DNA from: Xanthomonas hortorum pv. cynarae
GTDB taxonomy: Bacteria > Pseudomonadota > Gammaproteobacteria > Xanthomonadales > Xanthomonadaceae
Direction: 5' to 3'
Length of the DNA stretch: 64,000 bases
Assembly: GCF_002939985.1 (NCBI RefSeq)
Contig: NZ_MDFM01000021.1
Coordinates: 27,699-91,698, forward strand
The translations under genes and the position numbers were made by a program. Positions 50,947 through 60,335 of this stretch are shown here, in pieces (position 1 is the stretch's first letter; every line of letters starts with the position of its first letter). The notes beneath the pieces were generated by a model. It was given only the letters and a program-made list of their open reading frames with translations, searched no databases and was not told where the DNA came from.

Positions 50947-52080
50947 TTATGACGCAGCCAGGTTACGCCGTCGCAACGTCGCTTCGAACACCACATCGCC
51001 GTCTTCGTTGCGTGCCTGCAGCGAGCCGCCATGCGCCTTGACGAACTGATCTGCGATAAACAACCCCAGGCCCAAGCCCTGGCTCGCGTGGAAGCTGGCC
51101 TTGAATGGCTCGAACAGACGCGGCATCAGACTGTCGGGGATGTGGCCGGCGTTGCGCACCGATAAACGCAGCGTGTCGCGCTGGCGCCCGTCCAGGTGCA
51201 CGCGCACCGGCTGGCGCGCGCCATGCAGCACTGCGTTGCCGACCAGGTTGGAGATCACCTGTGCCATCCGATCGCCGTCGCCGTCGCCATGCAGATCGCC
51301 TTCGCTACGCAAGTCGATCGGCGTGTGCGGATTGGCCTGCGCCACCTCGTTCACCACGCTATAGGCCACCTCGCCAAGATTGCAGGGGCCGAACTGCATC
51401 GACAACCCGTCGGTGCGCAGACGCGAGAAATCCAGCAGCTGCTCGACCATGCGTGCCATGCGATGCGCGCTGTTTTCCAGATGTTCCAGCGTGCGTGCGG
51501 CCGAGCCTTCGGTGGCCACATCCAGGCTCAGCTTGTCGGCGCACAGCAGAATCACCGACAGCGGTGTACGCAGGTCGTGGGTCAGCACCGCCATCATGGT
51601 TTCATTGAGGGTGAGCGCACGTTCCAGCGATGTATTGCGCGCCTTGAGCAGGCGCCGTTGCTGATACAACTCGATGAACACGTTGACCTTGCTCAGGATC
51701 ACGTGCGGCTCGATGGGCTTGTGCAAAAAATCCACCGCGCCGGTTTCGTAACCCTGGAACGCACGCACCGGGTCGTTCGGCGAGGCAGTCAAAAAAATGA
51801 TCGGCACATGCCGGGTGCGCTGCGAGCCGCGCATCAGTTCGGCCAGCGAAAAGCCGTCCATTTCCGGCATGTGCACATCCAGCAATGCCAACGCCACATC
51901 GTGTTCGAGCAACAGTTCCAGCGCCTGCGCACCGGAGGCTGCGCACAGTACCTGGATGCCGTCGCGCTGCAGCAGCGCTTCCATCGCCACCAGATTCTGC
52001 GGCACGTCGTCCACGATCAGCAGCTTGGCCGGTTCGGTGGTACTGCTGTCTGCAGCCAGACCGGTCGCGGTGAGATTCAT
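50947..52080 (-). CDS. Response regulator-histidine kinase fusion (REC-HK)
   Basis: A 377-residue soluble protein. An N-terminal receiver (LLIVDDVPQN; phosphoacceptor in ALLDVHMPEMDG) is joined through a coiled coil to a HisKA domain (AVLTHDLRTPLSV) and HATPase domain (ISNLVGNAVLHG, GLGLGLFIADQFV). It is the last gene of a four-gene overlapping operon; its ATG overlaps the CheB-like stop (ATGA). Such proteins receive phosphate from the upstream hybrid kinase or act as a second kinase arm. Confidence 0.88.
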   Translation of the reverse strand: MNLTATGLAADSSTTEPAKLLIVDDVPQNLVAMEALLQRDGIQVLCAASGAQALELLLEHDVALALLDVHMPEMDGFSLAELMRGSQRTRHVPIIFLTASPNDPVRAFQGYETGAVDFLHKPIEPHVILSKVNVFIELYQQRRLLKARNTSLERALTLNETMMAVLTHDLRTPLSVILLCADKLSLDVATEGSAARTLEHLENSAHRMARMVEQLLDFSRLRTDGLSMQFGPCNLGEVAYSVVNEVAQANPHTPIDLRSEGDLHGDGDGDRMAQVISNLVGNAVLHGARQPVRVHLDGRQRDTLRLSVRNAGHIPDSLMPRLFEPFKASFHASQGLGLGLFIADQFVKAHGGSLQARNEDGDVVFEATLRRRNLAAS

Positions 52081-52661
52081 CGGTGGAAAGCCTCCAGTCG
52101 GCTGCAGATCGCCTGCAAGGTGAGCACCGCATCGGCACCGGCGTGGGCGATGGCGGAGGCGGGCATCAAGGGAGACGCCGCGTCGTCGGGCAGCTGGATC
52201 CAGGCGGTGCCGCCGACCGCGCGTACCGCCGCCACGCCAGCGCTGCCATCGCTGCTGGCGCCGGTGAGCAGGATCGCCAGCAGGCGTGGTCCGAAGACAT
52301 CGGCGGCCGATTCGAACAAGGGGTCGATCGCCGGGCGCGAGAACAGCACCGGCGCATCCATCGACAACGCCAGGCTGTCGCGGTTCTCTACCAACAGATG
52401 ATAGTCGGGCGGGGCGATGGTCACGCTGCCGGCGAGCAGCGGTTGCTTGTCCTCTGCCTCGCGCACCGGCAAGGCGCAGCGTGCATCCATCAATTCGGCA
52501 AGATGGCTGGTGCGGTCGCGTGGCAGATGCAGCACCACCAACACCGGCATCGGCAACTCCGCAGGCAGGCTGGACAACAACGCCTGCAACGCCATCACAC
52601 CGCCGGCCGATGCACCGACCACGATCGCCTCGAAGTGCTGCCACCCATGCGCGCCGCTCAT
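52077..52661 (-). CDS. CheB-type protein-glutamate methylesterase domain, no receiver
   Basis: A 194-residue stand-alone CheB catalytic domain. The Ser-His-Asp triad is visible: VVGASAGGVMAL (Ser), HLPRDRTSHLAE (His) and LLTGASSDGSAG (Asp). CheB normally has an N-terminal receiver; it is absent, as in 'orphan' CheB/CheR pairs next to hybrid kinases. The substrate is probably not a classical chemoreceptor, since none is encoded nearby. Confidence 0.88.
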   Translation of the reverse strand: MSGAHGWQHFEAIVVGASAGGVMALQALLSSLPAELPMPVLVVLHLPRDRTSHLAELMDARCALPVREAEDKQPLLAGSVTIAPPDYHLLVENRDSLALSMDAPVLFSRPAIDPLFESAADVFGPRLLAILLTGASSDGSAGVAAVRAVGGTAWIQLPDDAASPLMPASAIAHAGADAVLTLQAICSRLEAFHR

Positions 52662-53482
52662 GCCGCCTTCCGAAACAGACGTTGCTCGCGGGCCACGGTT
52701 TCGAAGGCCTGCGCATGCGCGCCGAACTGCAGCGATTCCTTGCTGCCCAGACCCAGAAAACCACGGTGCACCAGCGCGTCATGGAACAGACCCACTGCGC
52801 GATCCTGCAGGGTGCGGTTGAAGTAGATCAGCACGTTGCGGCACGACACCAGATGCACTTCGGAGAACACCGTATCGGTGGCCAGGCTGTGATCGGCAAA
52901 CACGATGTGGCGTTTGAGGCGGCGATCGAACACCGCGCCGTCGTAGGCGGTGGTGTAGTAATCGGACAAGGACCCGCGGCCGCCGGCCTCCAGATAGTTG
53001 CGGCTGAACTGTGCAATGCGGTCGATGCCGAAGGCGCCGGCTTCGGCCATGCCCAGCGCTTCGGGATTGATGTCGGTGGCGTAGATCACCGCTTTTTCCA
53101 GCAGGCCTTCTTCGTGCAGCAGGATCGCCAGCGACCAGACTTCTTCACCGGTGCTGCAGCCGGCCACCCAGAGTTTGATCGAGGGATAGGTGCGCAATAC
53201 CGGCACCGCATGCTCGCGCAAACAGCGGAAATAGGCCGGGTCGCGGAACATCTCCGACACCTGCACGGTGAAGAACTGCATCGCCTGTGCAAACGTCTCC
53301 GGCTCGTGCAGCAGGCGATGCTGCAGATCGGCCACGCGTGCGCAATCGAAGCGGCCCATGGCGTGGCGCATGCGTCGACGCAACGAGGACACCGCGTAAT
53401 CGCGGAAGTCGTAGTGATAGCGCTGGTACACCGCTTCCAGCAGCACCCGCAGCTCCAGATCGAACAGTTCCACTGCAGTCAT
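52658..53482 (-). CDS. CheR-type protein methyltransferase
   Basis: A 274-residue SAM-dependent methyltransferase of the CheR family: N-terminal helical domain (about 1-80) and catalytic domain with the SAM site LWVAGCSTGEEVWSLAI near 130, ATDINPEAL near 160, and CRNVLIYFN near 225. The ATG at 53482 overlaps the stop of the hybrid kinase (ATGA); the in-frame codon at 53506 lies further inside that gene and was not used. It probably methylates Glu residues of a partner in the same operon. Confidence 0.9.
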   Translation of the reverse strand: MTAVELFDLELRVLLEAVYQRYHYDFRDYAVSSLRRRMRHAMGRFDCARVADLQHRLLHEPETFAQAMQFFTVQVSEMFRDPAYFRCLREHAVPVLRTYPSIKLWVAGCSTGEEVWSLAILLHEEGLLEKAVIYATDINPEALGMAEAGAFGIDRIAQFSRNYLEAGGRGSLSDYYTTAYDGAVFDRRLKRHIVFADHSLATDTVFSEVHLVSCRNVLIYFNRTLQDRAVGLFHDALVHRGFLGLGSKESLQFGAHAQAFETVAREQRLFRKAA

Positions 53483-56400
53483 TGCCGCGAGCACCACACC
53501 CGGCACAGCGACACCAGCTTGTCCACGTCGATGGGCTTGGCGATGTAGTCGTTGGCACCGGCCTCAAGACAGCGTTCGCGGTCGTCGGCCATGGCCTTGG
53601 CGGTCAGCGCGATGATCGGCAGATCCTGCCACTGACGATTGGCACGGATCTGGCGCATCGCAGTGAGGCCATCCATCTCCGGCATCATGATGTCCATCAG
53701 CACCAGATCCACTTCGTGCCTGGCCAGATGTTCCAGCGCCTCGCGGCCATTGCGTGCGATCTGCAACGTCACGCCCAGCGGCTCCAACACGCTGGAGAGC
53801 GCAAAGATATTGCGTACATCGTCTTCGGCCAACAGCACGGTGGCGCCATCCAGCACCGCATCGCGGCGGCGCGCTTCGCGCAGCAGGCGTTGCTGGTCGC
53901 TGGGCAACGAAGCTTCCACGCTATGCAGAAACAGCGTCACTTCGTCGAGCAGGCGCTCCGGCGAGCGCACACCCTTGATGATGATGCTCTTGGAATAACG
54001 GCGCAGGCGTTGTTCTTCGTTGCGGGTGAGTGCGCGCCCGGTGTAGACGATCACCGGCGGGAACGCGACCGCATCGTTGCCGGCCATGCGTTCGAGCAGG
54101 TCGTAGCCGCTGCCATCTGGCAGCGCCAGATCGGTGACCATGCAATCGAAGGTGGAGCCGGCCAGTTGCTGCATGGCTTCGGCAATGCTGCCCACCGCGA
54201 CGATTTCCAGTTGATCGCGCGCCAGCAGCAGCTCCAGGTTCGCACGCAGCGCGCTGTCGTCTTCGACGATCAACAAGCGGCGCACCGCGCGTGCATTGGT
54301 GTCTTCCAGCTGGCGGATTGCGCCGGCCAGCAGCTCGCGCGTGGCCGGCTTGATCAGATAGCCCACCGCACCGAGTTCCAGCGCAATCTGGCTGCGCTCC
54401 ATGGCCGAGACCACATGCACCGGGATGTGCCGCGTTGCCGGATCGCGCTTGAGCCGCTCCAGCACGCTGAGTCCGGACGCATCCGGCAGGCCGATGTCGA
54501 GCAGGATGCCGCTGGGCCGCAAGTCCGCCGCCAGCTGCAGTGCTTCTTCGGCGCTGGGCGCCACCACGCAATCGAAGTCCAGCTCATGCGCCAGATCGAC
54601 CAGGGCTTGGGCAAAACGCGTGTCGTCTTCCACCGCCAGGATCAGCCGGCCCGGACGGCTGCGTTGATCGCGATCGTCGTCGGCGCGCTGGAGCGGCGCT
54701 GCACTCGCTGCTGGAATCGGCAGCGGCAAGGCGCTGGACGCAACCACAGCCTGCTCACCAGGACGAGATGCCATCGCCATGCCGCTGGTGTGCTGCGCTG
54801 CTTGCGCGGTGTTAAGCGACGCCAGCGGCGTATGCCTGTCCGCAACAGTCACACCCTCGGCCGGTGCGCCATCGGTCGGCAATTCCAGCGTGAAGCAACT
54901 GCCGCGTCCCGGCTCGCTGTCCACACGGATGCTGCCGCCCATGCGCTGCGCCAGATCGCGCGAGATCGACAGCCCCAGGCCGGTGCCGCCATAGCGACGG
55001 CGCGTGCTGCCATCGGCCTGACGGAACGCTTCGAAGATGATCTCGGTCTGTTCGCGCGCAATGCCGATGCCGGTGTCCTGGACCTTGAACAGCACGCGTC
55101 CCGGCGCCTGCGCCTGGAGCGACAGACTGACGCTGCCGTGCTCGGTGAACTTGATCGCATTGGCCAGCAGGTTCTTGAGAATCTGCTGCAGACGCTGACT
55201 ATCCATGACCAGTTGCGTCGGTGCATCGGCGTCGGCCGTGATCTGCAACGCAAGGCCTTTTTGCCGCGCCAGTGGCTCGAAGGTTTCGCGCAGGCGCTGC
55301 AGCACCGAGCTGGTGGCGATGGTGTCGTCGGCCAGTTCCACATGCCCGGCTTCGATCTTGGACAAATCCAGAATGTCGTTGATCAGCGCCAGCAAATCGT
55401 TGTTGGAAGAGAGAATCGCCTGCGCATATTTCACCTGCTCGGGGCTGAGCGTGCCGTCCTTGTTGTCGGCCAGCAGCTTGGCCAGGATCAGCGCGCTGTT
55501 GAGCGGGGTGCGCAACTCGTGCGACATATTGGCCAGAAATTCGGACTTGTAACGCGAGGCGGTGGAGAGCTCGTTGCTGTTGCGCACCAGCTGGTTCTGC
55601 GCAACCAGCAAGGCCTGCTTCTGCGCCTCCAGTGCCTGGGTGCGTTCTTCCAGCTGCACGTTGGTCTGTTCCAGCTCGGCCTGCTGCTGTTCCAGATCGC
55701 TTTGCGATTGCTGCAGGCTGCGGCTTTGCTCTTCCAACTCTTCGTTGGTCACGCGCAGCTCTTCCTGCTGGGTCTGCAGTTCTTCGCTCTGGCGCTGGGT
55801 TTCTTCCAGCAAGGCCACCAGCTGCGCGCGCAACAACGCGGTGCGCAAGGCCAGGCCGATGTTTTCGCCGCAGCGTGCCAGCAGTTCCTGCTCGCGCGAA
55901 CCGGCTGTGCGCGGGTCGGTCACGCGGCCAAGCTCCACGATGCCGATCACACGGCCATCGGCAGTGACAGGTGCCAGCAGCAGTTCCTGGCAGCTGCTCT
56001 TGCCCAGGCTGGAGGCGATCTGCAGATGTCCTGCGTCCACGCCACGCACGCGGCGCACCGCGCCACGCTGCAAGGCCTCGCCCAGTTGCCCGGTGTTGGT
56101 CGGCAGCGTCTTGGGCATGTCGGCCGGAAGCGCGGTGCCACCGGTCAAACGCAGGCGCTCGCCTTCGATGCGATACAGCGCGCCCACCTGCGCATCCAGC
56201 GTGTCGCACAGTGCGCTAACGGCAGCATCGGCCAATGCTTCCGGGCTTTGATCGCCGCGCAAACTCGCTTCGACCGTGTTCTCTGCCTGCTGCAGCCACA
56301 GCGCGAATTCGGCCTGACGCCGCGCGCGGATCGCCTGCGTCACCACCAGCGCCATCGCCAGGAACGACACGCCACCGATGCTGCGGTTGATCGAGGAAAA

Positions 56401-56643
56401 ACTGGAATTGGTGCTGGACGGCGCCAGATTGAAACCCACTGCCAACAACACGCATGACAGCGCGCCCACGATCAATGGCACCTGCGTGCGGTTTTGAAAC
56501 ACCGTCACCCCAACCGCGACGAAGTAGGTCAGCCACACCGCATAGCCAAGCGGTGTGACCAATTCCACAGCGAGCGTCGCAGCCATCAAGGCCCCCGCGA
56601 TGACCCACACCCAGCGGTCGCGTGTGGTCGAGATGTTCTGCAT
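53479..56643 (-). CDS. Hybrid sensor kinase with GAF and three receivers
   Basis: A protein of 1054 residues (1065 if the ATG at 56676 is used). An N-terminal membrane region of about four helices (about 10-105) is followed by a GAF domain (about 120-280), a long coiled coil (EELQTQQEELRVTNEELEEQ), HisKA (LANMSHELRTPLNS), HATPase (LKNLLANAIKFTEHG, DTGIGI, GTGLGLSISRDL), and three receivers: VEDDTRF with LLDIGLPDASG, VEDDSAL with VTDLALPDGSG, and LAEDDVRN with LMDIMMPEMDG. It heads the CheR-CheB-REC-HK operon and is divergent from another kinase/regulator pair. Confidence 0.88.
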   Translation of the reverse strand: MQNISTTRDRWVWVIAGALMAATLAVELVTPLGYAVWLTYFVAVGVTVFQNRTQVPLIVGALSCVLLAVGFNLAPSSTNSSFSSINRSIGGVSFLAMALVVTQAIRARRQAEFALWLQQAENTVEASLRGDQSPEALADAAVSALCDTLDAQVGALYRIEGERLRLTGGTALPADMPKTLPTNTGQLGEALQRGAVRRVRGVDAGHLQIASSLGKSSCQELLLAPVTADGRVIGIVELGRVTDPRTAGSREQELLARCGENIGLALRTALLRAQLVALLEETQRQSEELQTQQEELRVTNEELEEQSRSLQQSQSDLEQQQAELEQTNVQLEERTQALEAQKQALLVAQNQLVRNSNELSTASRYKSEFLANMSHELRTPLNSALILAKLLADNKDGTLSPEQVKYAQAILSSNNDLLALINDILDLSKIEAGHVELADDTIATSSVLQRLRETFEPLARQKGLALQITADADAPTQLVMDSQRLQQILKNLLANAIKFTEHGSVSLSLQAQAPGRVLFKVQDTGIGIAREQTEIIFEAFRQADGSTRRRYGGTGLGLSISRDLAQRMGGSIRVDSEPGRGSCFTLELPTDGAPAEGVTVADRHTPLASLNTAQAAQHTSGMAMASRPGEQAVVASSALPLPIPAASAAPLQRADDDRDQRSRPGRLILAVEDDTRFAQALVDLAHELDFDCVVAPSAEEALQLAADLRPSGILLDIGLPDASGLSVLERLKRDPATRHIPVHVVSAMERSQIALELGAVGYLIKPATRELLAGAIRQLEDTNARAVRRLLIVEDDSALRANLELLLARDQLEIVAVGSIAEAMQQLAGSTFDCMVTDLALPDGSGYDLLERMAGNDAVAFPPVIVYTGRALTRNEEQRLRRYSKSIIIKGVRSPERLLDEVTLFLHSVEASLPSDQQRLLREARRRDAVLDGATVLLAEDDVRNIFALSSVLEPLGVTLQIARNGREALEHLARHEVDLVLMDIMMPEMDGLTAMRQIRANRQWQDLPIIALTAKAMADDRERCLEAGANDYIAKPIDVDKLVSLCRVWCSRQ

Positions 56644-56802
56644 AAGGCGCGCGGACCTAGGTGGGAGGGCGGTCATGTTAGCCGATAACTTTCACGCGTA
56701 AATCGCCGGAAATTTGACGCTTTCCGGCCGGGTTGGCTTGCACGTGGCCTTCACGCACCCGTCACTATGGTCGCGCGCTTTGCAGGGGGGAAACATCGCG
56801 TG

Positions 56803-57954
56803 ATGGATGCGGAAACGGCCACCGACACCGTCGGGCCGCTTTCTCACAACAGCCGGCAGTGCCAGCTGTTGCTCGAGAGCATGTGCGATTGCGCGATCTA
56901 TACGCTCGATACGGGCGGACACGTGCGTAGCTGGAATACAGCCTGCCAGCGCCTTCACGGCTACGCCGCTGCCGAGGTCATGGGGACGCATTCTTCGCGT
57001 TTTTATGCGCGCGAAGATGCGCCGCCCGGCGAGCCGGCACACCTGCTTGAGATCGCCATGCGCGATGGTCGCGCTGCTGCGGAAGGCTGGCGCTTGCGCA
57101 AGGATGGCAGCCAGTTCCTGGCCCGCATGGTGATCGAGCCGGTATTGGAACTCGACGTGCTGATCGGTTTTGCCGTGGTGACCTGCGATATCAGCGAACG
57201 CCATGCAGCGCAGCAATCGCAGCAGGTGCTGGCGCAGACGCAACGCAGCCAGGCGCTGGGCCGGTTGACGCGCGGCATGGCGCATGACTTCAACAATCTG
57301 CTGACCGTGATGGCGACCAGCCTGGATCTGATCTCGCGGCGTTCGGGCGAGGATGCGCGTCTGCGCACCTTGCTGGGTGCTGCACAAACGGCAGTGGAGC
57401 GGGGCACCTTGCTGACCCGCCACGTGCTCGCCTTCGCACGCGGGCAGCAATCGCCTCCGCAACGTCATGCAGTCAATGCAATCGTGACCGGCACGTTGGA
57501 ACTGCTGCTGCGTGCGTGCCCGGCCGGCATTGGCCTCTCGCTTGAATTGGCCCAGACACTGCCGGATGTGCGTATGGATCCAGGTCAATTGGACGCCGCA
57601 TTGCTCAACCTGGTCTTCAATAGCTGCGATGCCATGCCCGATGGCGGTACGATCGTGCTGGCCACCGCCGTACAGCGGCGTGCCGCACCGTCCGACCCGC
57701 ACGCTGCACAGCGCACTTACGTCAGCGTTGCGGTGCGCGATAATGGCAGCGGCATGCCGGCGGATGTCGCGCAGCGCGCTGGCGACGCGTTTTTCACCAC
57801 CAAGGATGCGGGCACGAATGCCGGCCTGGGCTTGAGCCAGGTGTTCGGCTTCGCGACCCAATCCGGTGGTTTTGTCGAGCTTGACACCGCACCCGGACAC
57901 GGCACCACCGTGACCTTGTTTCTCCCGGCCATCGAGGACGCCGAGCATGACTGA
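56803..57954 (+). CDS. PAS-domain histidine kinase
   Basis: A 383-residue soluble kinase (an alternative start at 56767 would add 12). A PAS domain (about 20-140: LESMCDCAIYTLDTGGHVRS, then GWRLRKDGSQF, then TCDISERHA) is followed by a kinase core of the RGMAHDFNNLLTVM type and an HATPase domain (LNLVFNSCDAMPDGG, DNGSGMP, GLGLSQVFGFA). It overlaps the following response regulator by 8 bp and is likely its partner. GGGGGG precedes the start by about 12 bp. Confidence 0.88.
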   Translation: MDAETATDTVGPLSHNSRQCQLLLESMCDCAIYTLDTGGHVRSWNTACQRLHGYAAAEVMGTHSSRFYAREDAPPGEPAHLLEIAMRDGRAAAEGWRLRKDGSQFLARMVIEPVLELDVLIGFAVVTCDISERHAAQQSQQVLAQTQRSQALGRLTRGMAHDFNNLLTVMATSLDLISRRSGEDARLRTLLGAAQTAVERGTLLTRHVLAFARGQQSPPQRHAVNAIVTGTLELLLRACPAGIGLSLELAQTLPDVRMDPGQLDAALLNLVFNSCDAMPDGGTIVLATAVQRRAAPSDPHAAQRTYVSVAVRDNGSGMPADVAQRAGDAFFTTKDAGTNAGLGLSQVFGFATQSGGFVELDTAPGHGTTVTLFLPAIEDAEHD

Positions 57955-58315
57955 ATCCCTGCGCTTGCTGATGGTTGAGGACCAAGAAGAGTTACGCGAA
58001 CTGATCGGCGAGGCACTGCGCGATGCCGGCATCACCGTCGACACCGCCGACGATGGTCACAGTGCATTGCGCATGCTGCGCGAGAGCGGCCCTTACGATG
58101 TGGTGTTCAGCGATATCCGCATGCCCAACGGCATGTCGGGCATCGAGCTGAGCGAGCAAGTGACGCAACTGCTGCCGCAGGCACGCATCATCCTGGCGTC
58201 CGGGTTTGCCAAGGCGCAGTTGCCGCCACTGCCGCCGCAAGTGGATTTTCTGCCCAAGCCCTACCGCCTGCGTCAGCTGATCGACATGCTCAAAGGCGTT
58301 GCAGCCAACGCGTAA
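57947..58315 (+). CDS. Single-domain response regulator
   Basis: A 122-residue stand-alone receiver: LLMVEDQEELRE with the acidic pair, the phosphoacceptor Asp in VVFSDIRMPNGMSG, and the conserved Lys in DFLPKPYRLRQL. It has no output domain. It overlaps the PAS kinase gene (ATG at 57947). Confidence 0.92.
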   Translation: MTESLRLLMVEDQEELRELIGEALRDAGITVDTADDGHSALRMLRESGPYDVVFSDIRMPNGMSGIELSEQVTQLLPQARIILASGFAKAQLPPLPPQVDFLPKPYRLRQLIDMLKGVAANA

Positions 58316-58346
58316 ACGTTGGCTGCATCCAGCTCGTGCGGCCGGT

Positions 58347-59708
58347 TCAACGGCTCTGGTAGTACACCTTGTCGATGGCGATCTCCACTGGCGCGGCCGG
58401 GGGATCGGCCACCAGCATGAACATCTGTTTGACCGCCTGCAGATCCAGATCGTAGAACGCGCTGAAGGGGATGCTGACTTCATGCCAGGCGCCATCGCGC
58501 ACCAATCCGTACTGATTGCCGCCCGCGGCGAAGTCCACCCAGCTGTCGCCGAAACTGGTGTTGATGCCGATCTTGAAGGTCGAAGGCGTAGTGGTTTTAA
58601 CGTGCAGTTTCAGTGCGCCGCCCGCATACGCGGCATATTGCGATAGTCGGTCTGGATGCCCAGGCCGTACCAGGCACCGGCATTGGCGCGGTATGCCATC
58701 ACGTTGCGGCCTTCGAATGGGGCCTGCGCAATCGGGGTGAGGTTGTTCCATAAGTACAGCTCGGCATCCTGGCCGAGCGTCAGCCGCGCACTGGTATCGC
58801 TTTGCTCGGTGAATACACCAAAGCGCCCCGCAGGCGCGGCATGTTGCGCGCCGACATACAGTTGTGCACCGGGGTTTTGATATAGCCGGATGTAATCGAT
58901 CTCCATCTTGCCCGGCAGCGGCGCCGTCACCGCAGCAGGCGAGGTAACGCCGGTATAGGTGCCGCCCACCGCAAGATTGAGCAGCAGATATTGCTGCTGG
59001 TGGAATTCGTGCAACGAGGCGCCTTGGATATTGGAGATCGCAAATTCGAAGTACTGCTGGCCGTCGATCGACACGCGGATGAATTGCGGGTCCCAGGCCA
59101 TCCGGTACACATGGAAGTCGTTGTGCAGATTTATCGGGCTGGTATAGCTGGTGTCGTAGTCGGCTTGCGCGCCGTTGTAGTCCCAATGCACGGCCGCGCC
59201 GATGCGGCGGTTGGCGGTGCCGGCGGCGATAGCCGCGGCCATGCCGGCCTCCATCAGATCGATTTCGCCGCGGCCGGGCCATACGCCGATCGTGCCCAGC
59301 ATCCAATACGCCGGCCATAGCCCGTTGCCGACCACCGGCGTCTTGATGCGCGCTTCCAGCGTGCCGTATGTGAAGTGCATGCGGCCTTCGGTCTTGAGCC
59401 GTGCCGAAGTAAACGGCATGCCCTGAAACGCTTCGCGCCGCGCCTCGATCACCAGCCGGCCATTATCGATACGCGCATTTTCGGCACGGCTGGTGTAGTA
59501 CTGCATCTCGCCATTGCCCCAGCCGCATAAACCGATCTGGCAGCCGTTGCCGACATCCGTTGCCGACATCGTAGGTCCATTTGTTGCCATCGATGCCTGG
59601 CCCGTTGAAGTTGTCTTCCCAGACCAGGGTTTGCGCCTGCGCACTTGGGGCGAGAGCAACGCCCAATACGACGGCGAACTGCACAGCGACACTGCGTAAC
59701 ATGTTCAT
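58347..59708 (-). pseudogene. GH16 family glucanase, frameshifted twice
   Basis: The remains of a secreted GH16 beta-glucanase of about 450 residues with a C-terminal carbohydrate-binding part. The signal peptide (LRSVAVQFAVVLGVALA) and LVWEDNFNGPGIDGNKWTYDVGNGC are in one frame (from 59708); the catalytic domain, with the GEIDLMEAG triad and LLNLAVGGTYTG, is in the second; and the C-terminal KIGINTSFGDSWVDF...IAIDKVYYQSR part is in a third. Frame change 1 is a perfect 13-bp tandem duplication (59545-59557 and 59558-59570); frame change 2 is near 58642 and is repaired by adding one base. The enzyme should be inactive. Confidence 0.88.
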
Positions 59709-59923
59709 TGCGTACTTCCCCACAAGGCGGACTCAGGTCCGTGGAGAAGCGACGCTGCGTAGCGGTTACTTCAGTGTCAAAGCAATTGTCGATTGTATTT
59801 CAGTTACATGGTGTTCATTAAGGAATATTCCATCATTGGCATGACGGCGGTCGCAAACGCGGTCTGTGCCGTGCTGCGCGGCAGCACCTGTTTGCGACCG
59901 GCAGATGCGCATCCACGCACACT

Positions 59924-60199
59924 TCAATGCCCCGCGTGCACCGTCCACGCCACCAGTCGTATCACCAATGGTCGCACCACCAGCACGCAACAGAACGCGG
60001 TGGGCATCGCAATGCGGTAGGCGTCCAGCACGCGCCATAGATAGCCGGGTGCCAGCCCGGTGTTGGCGCCGGTGATGACCAGGCACATCAGCAAGGCCAT
60101 GATCGCGGCCATGTAGAACGCGAAGACGAACGGGGTGGCGCGCACACCGAGTTTCCAGCGCGGTCGCGCCAACGGGGAGGAGGGTGGAGATGACGACAT
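59924..60199 (-). CDS. DUF2798 membrane protein
   Basis: A 91-residue protein with two hydrophobic helices (FVFAFYMAAIMALLMCLVITG and AMPTAFCCVLVVRPLVIRLV) and the DUF2798 spacing. Small two-helix proteins of this group are often divergent from LysR regulators, as here. The role is unknown. ATG at 60199 was chosen; the frame is open to 60343 but crosses the LysR start. Confidence 0.75.
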   Translation of the reverse strand: MSSSPPSSPLARPRWKLGVRATPFVFAFYMAAIMALLMCLVITGANTGLAPGYLWRVLDAYRIAMPTAFCCVLVVRPLVIRLVAWTVHAGH

Positions 60200-60287
60200 G
60201 GGGATGACCTCGACTGCCGCACAACCGCGGCGTGAAGGGAACTGTAGAGACGGCACCGCGGCCGGGGTAGATCGCGTAGCCTTGTGG

Positions 60288-60297
60288 CTTACGTAAG
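60288..60297. promoter_or_regulatory. Candidate LysR operator
   Basis: CTTACGTAAG is a perfect palindrome in the 136-bp divergent region, followed by ATTACGAAT-like partial symmetry to 60310. LysR proteins commonly bind such T-N-A dyads next to their own gene; assignment is by position only. Confidence 0.4.
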
Positions 60298-60335
60298 AAA
60301 AAATTACGAATCGTTTGGTAATACTTGCCTCAACA

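Noticed and set aside
53287..56457. 1056-codon open frame on the plus strand
   Set aside because: Antisense to the hybrid sensor kinase, which has clear domains; the antisense product is repetitive Gln/Leu/Ala with no family signature.
58347..59318. Separate 323-aa protein on the minus strand
   Set aside because: Its first two-thirds are the wrong frame of the GH16 catalytic domain; only the C-terminal part is real, so it was merged into the pseudogene.
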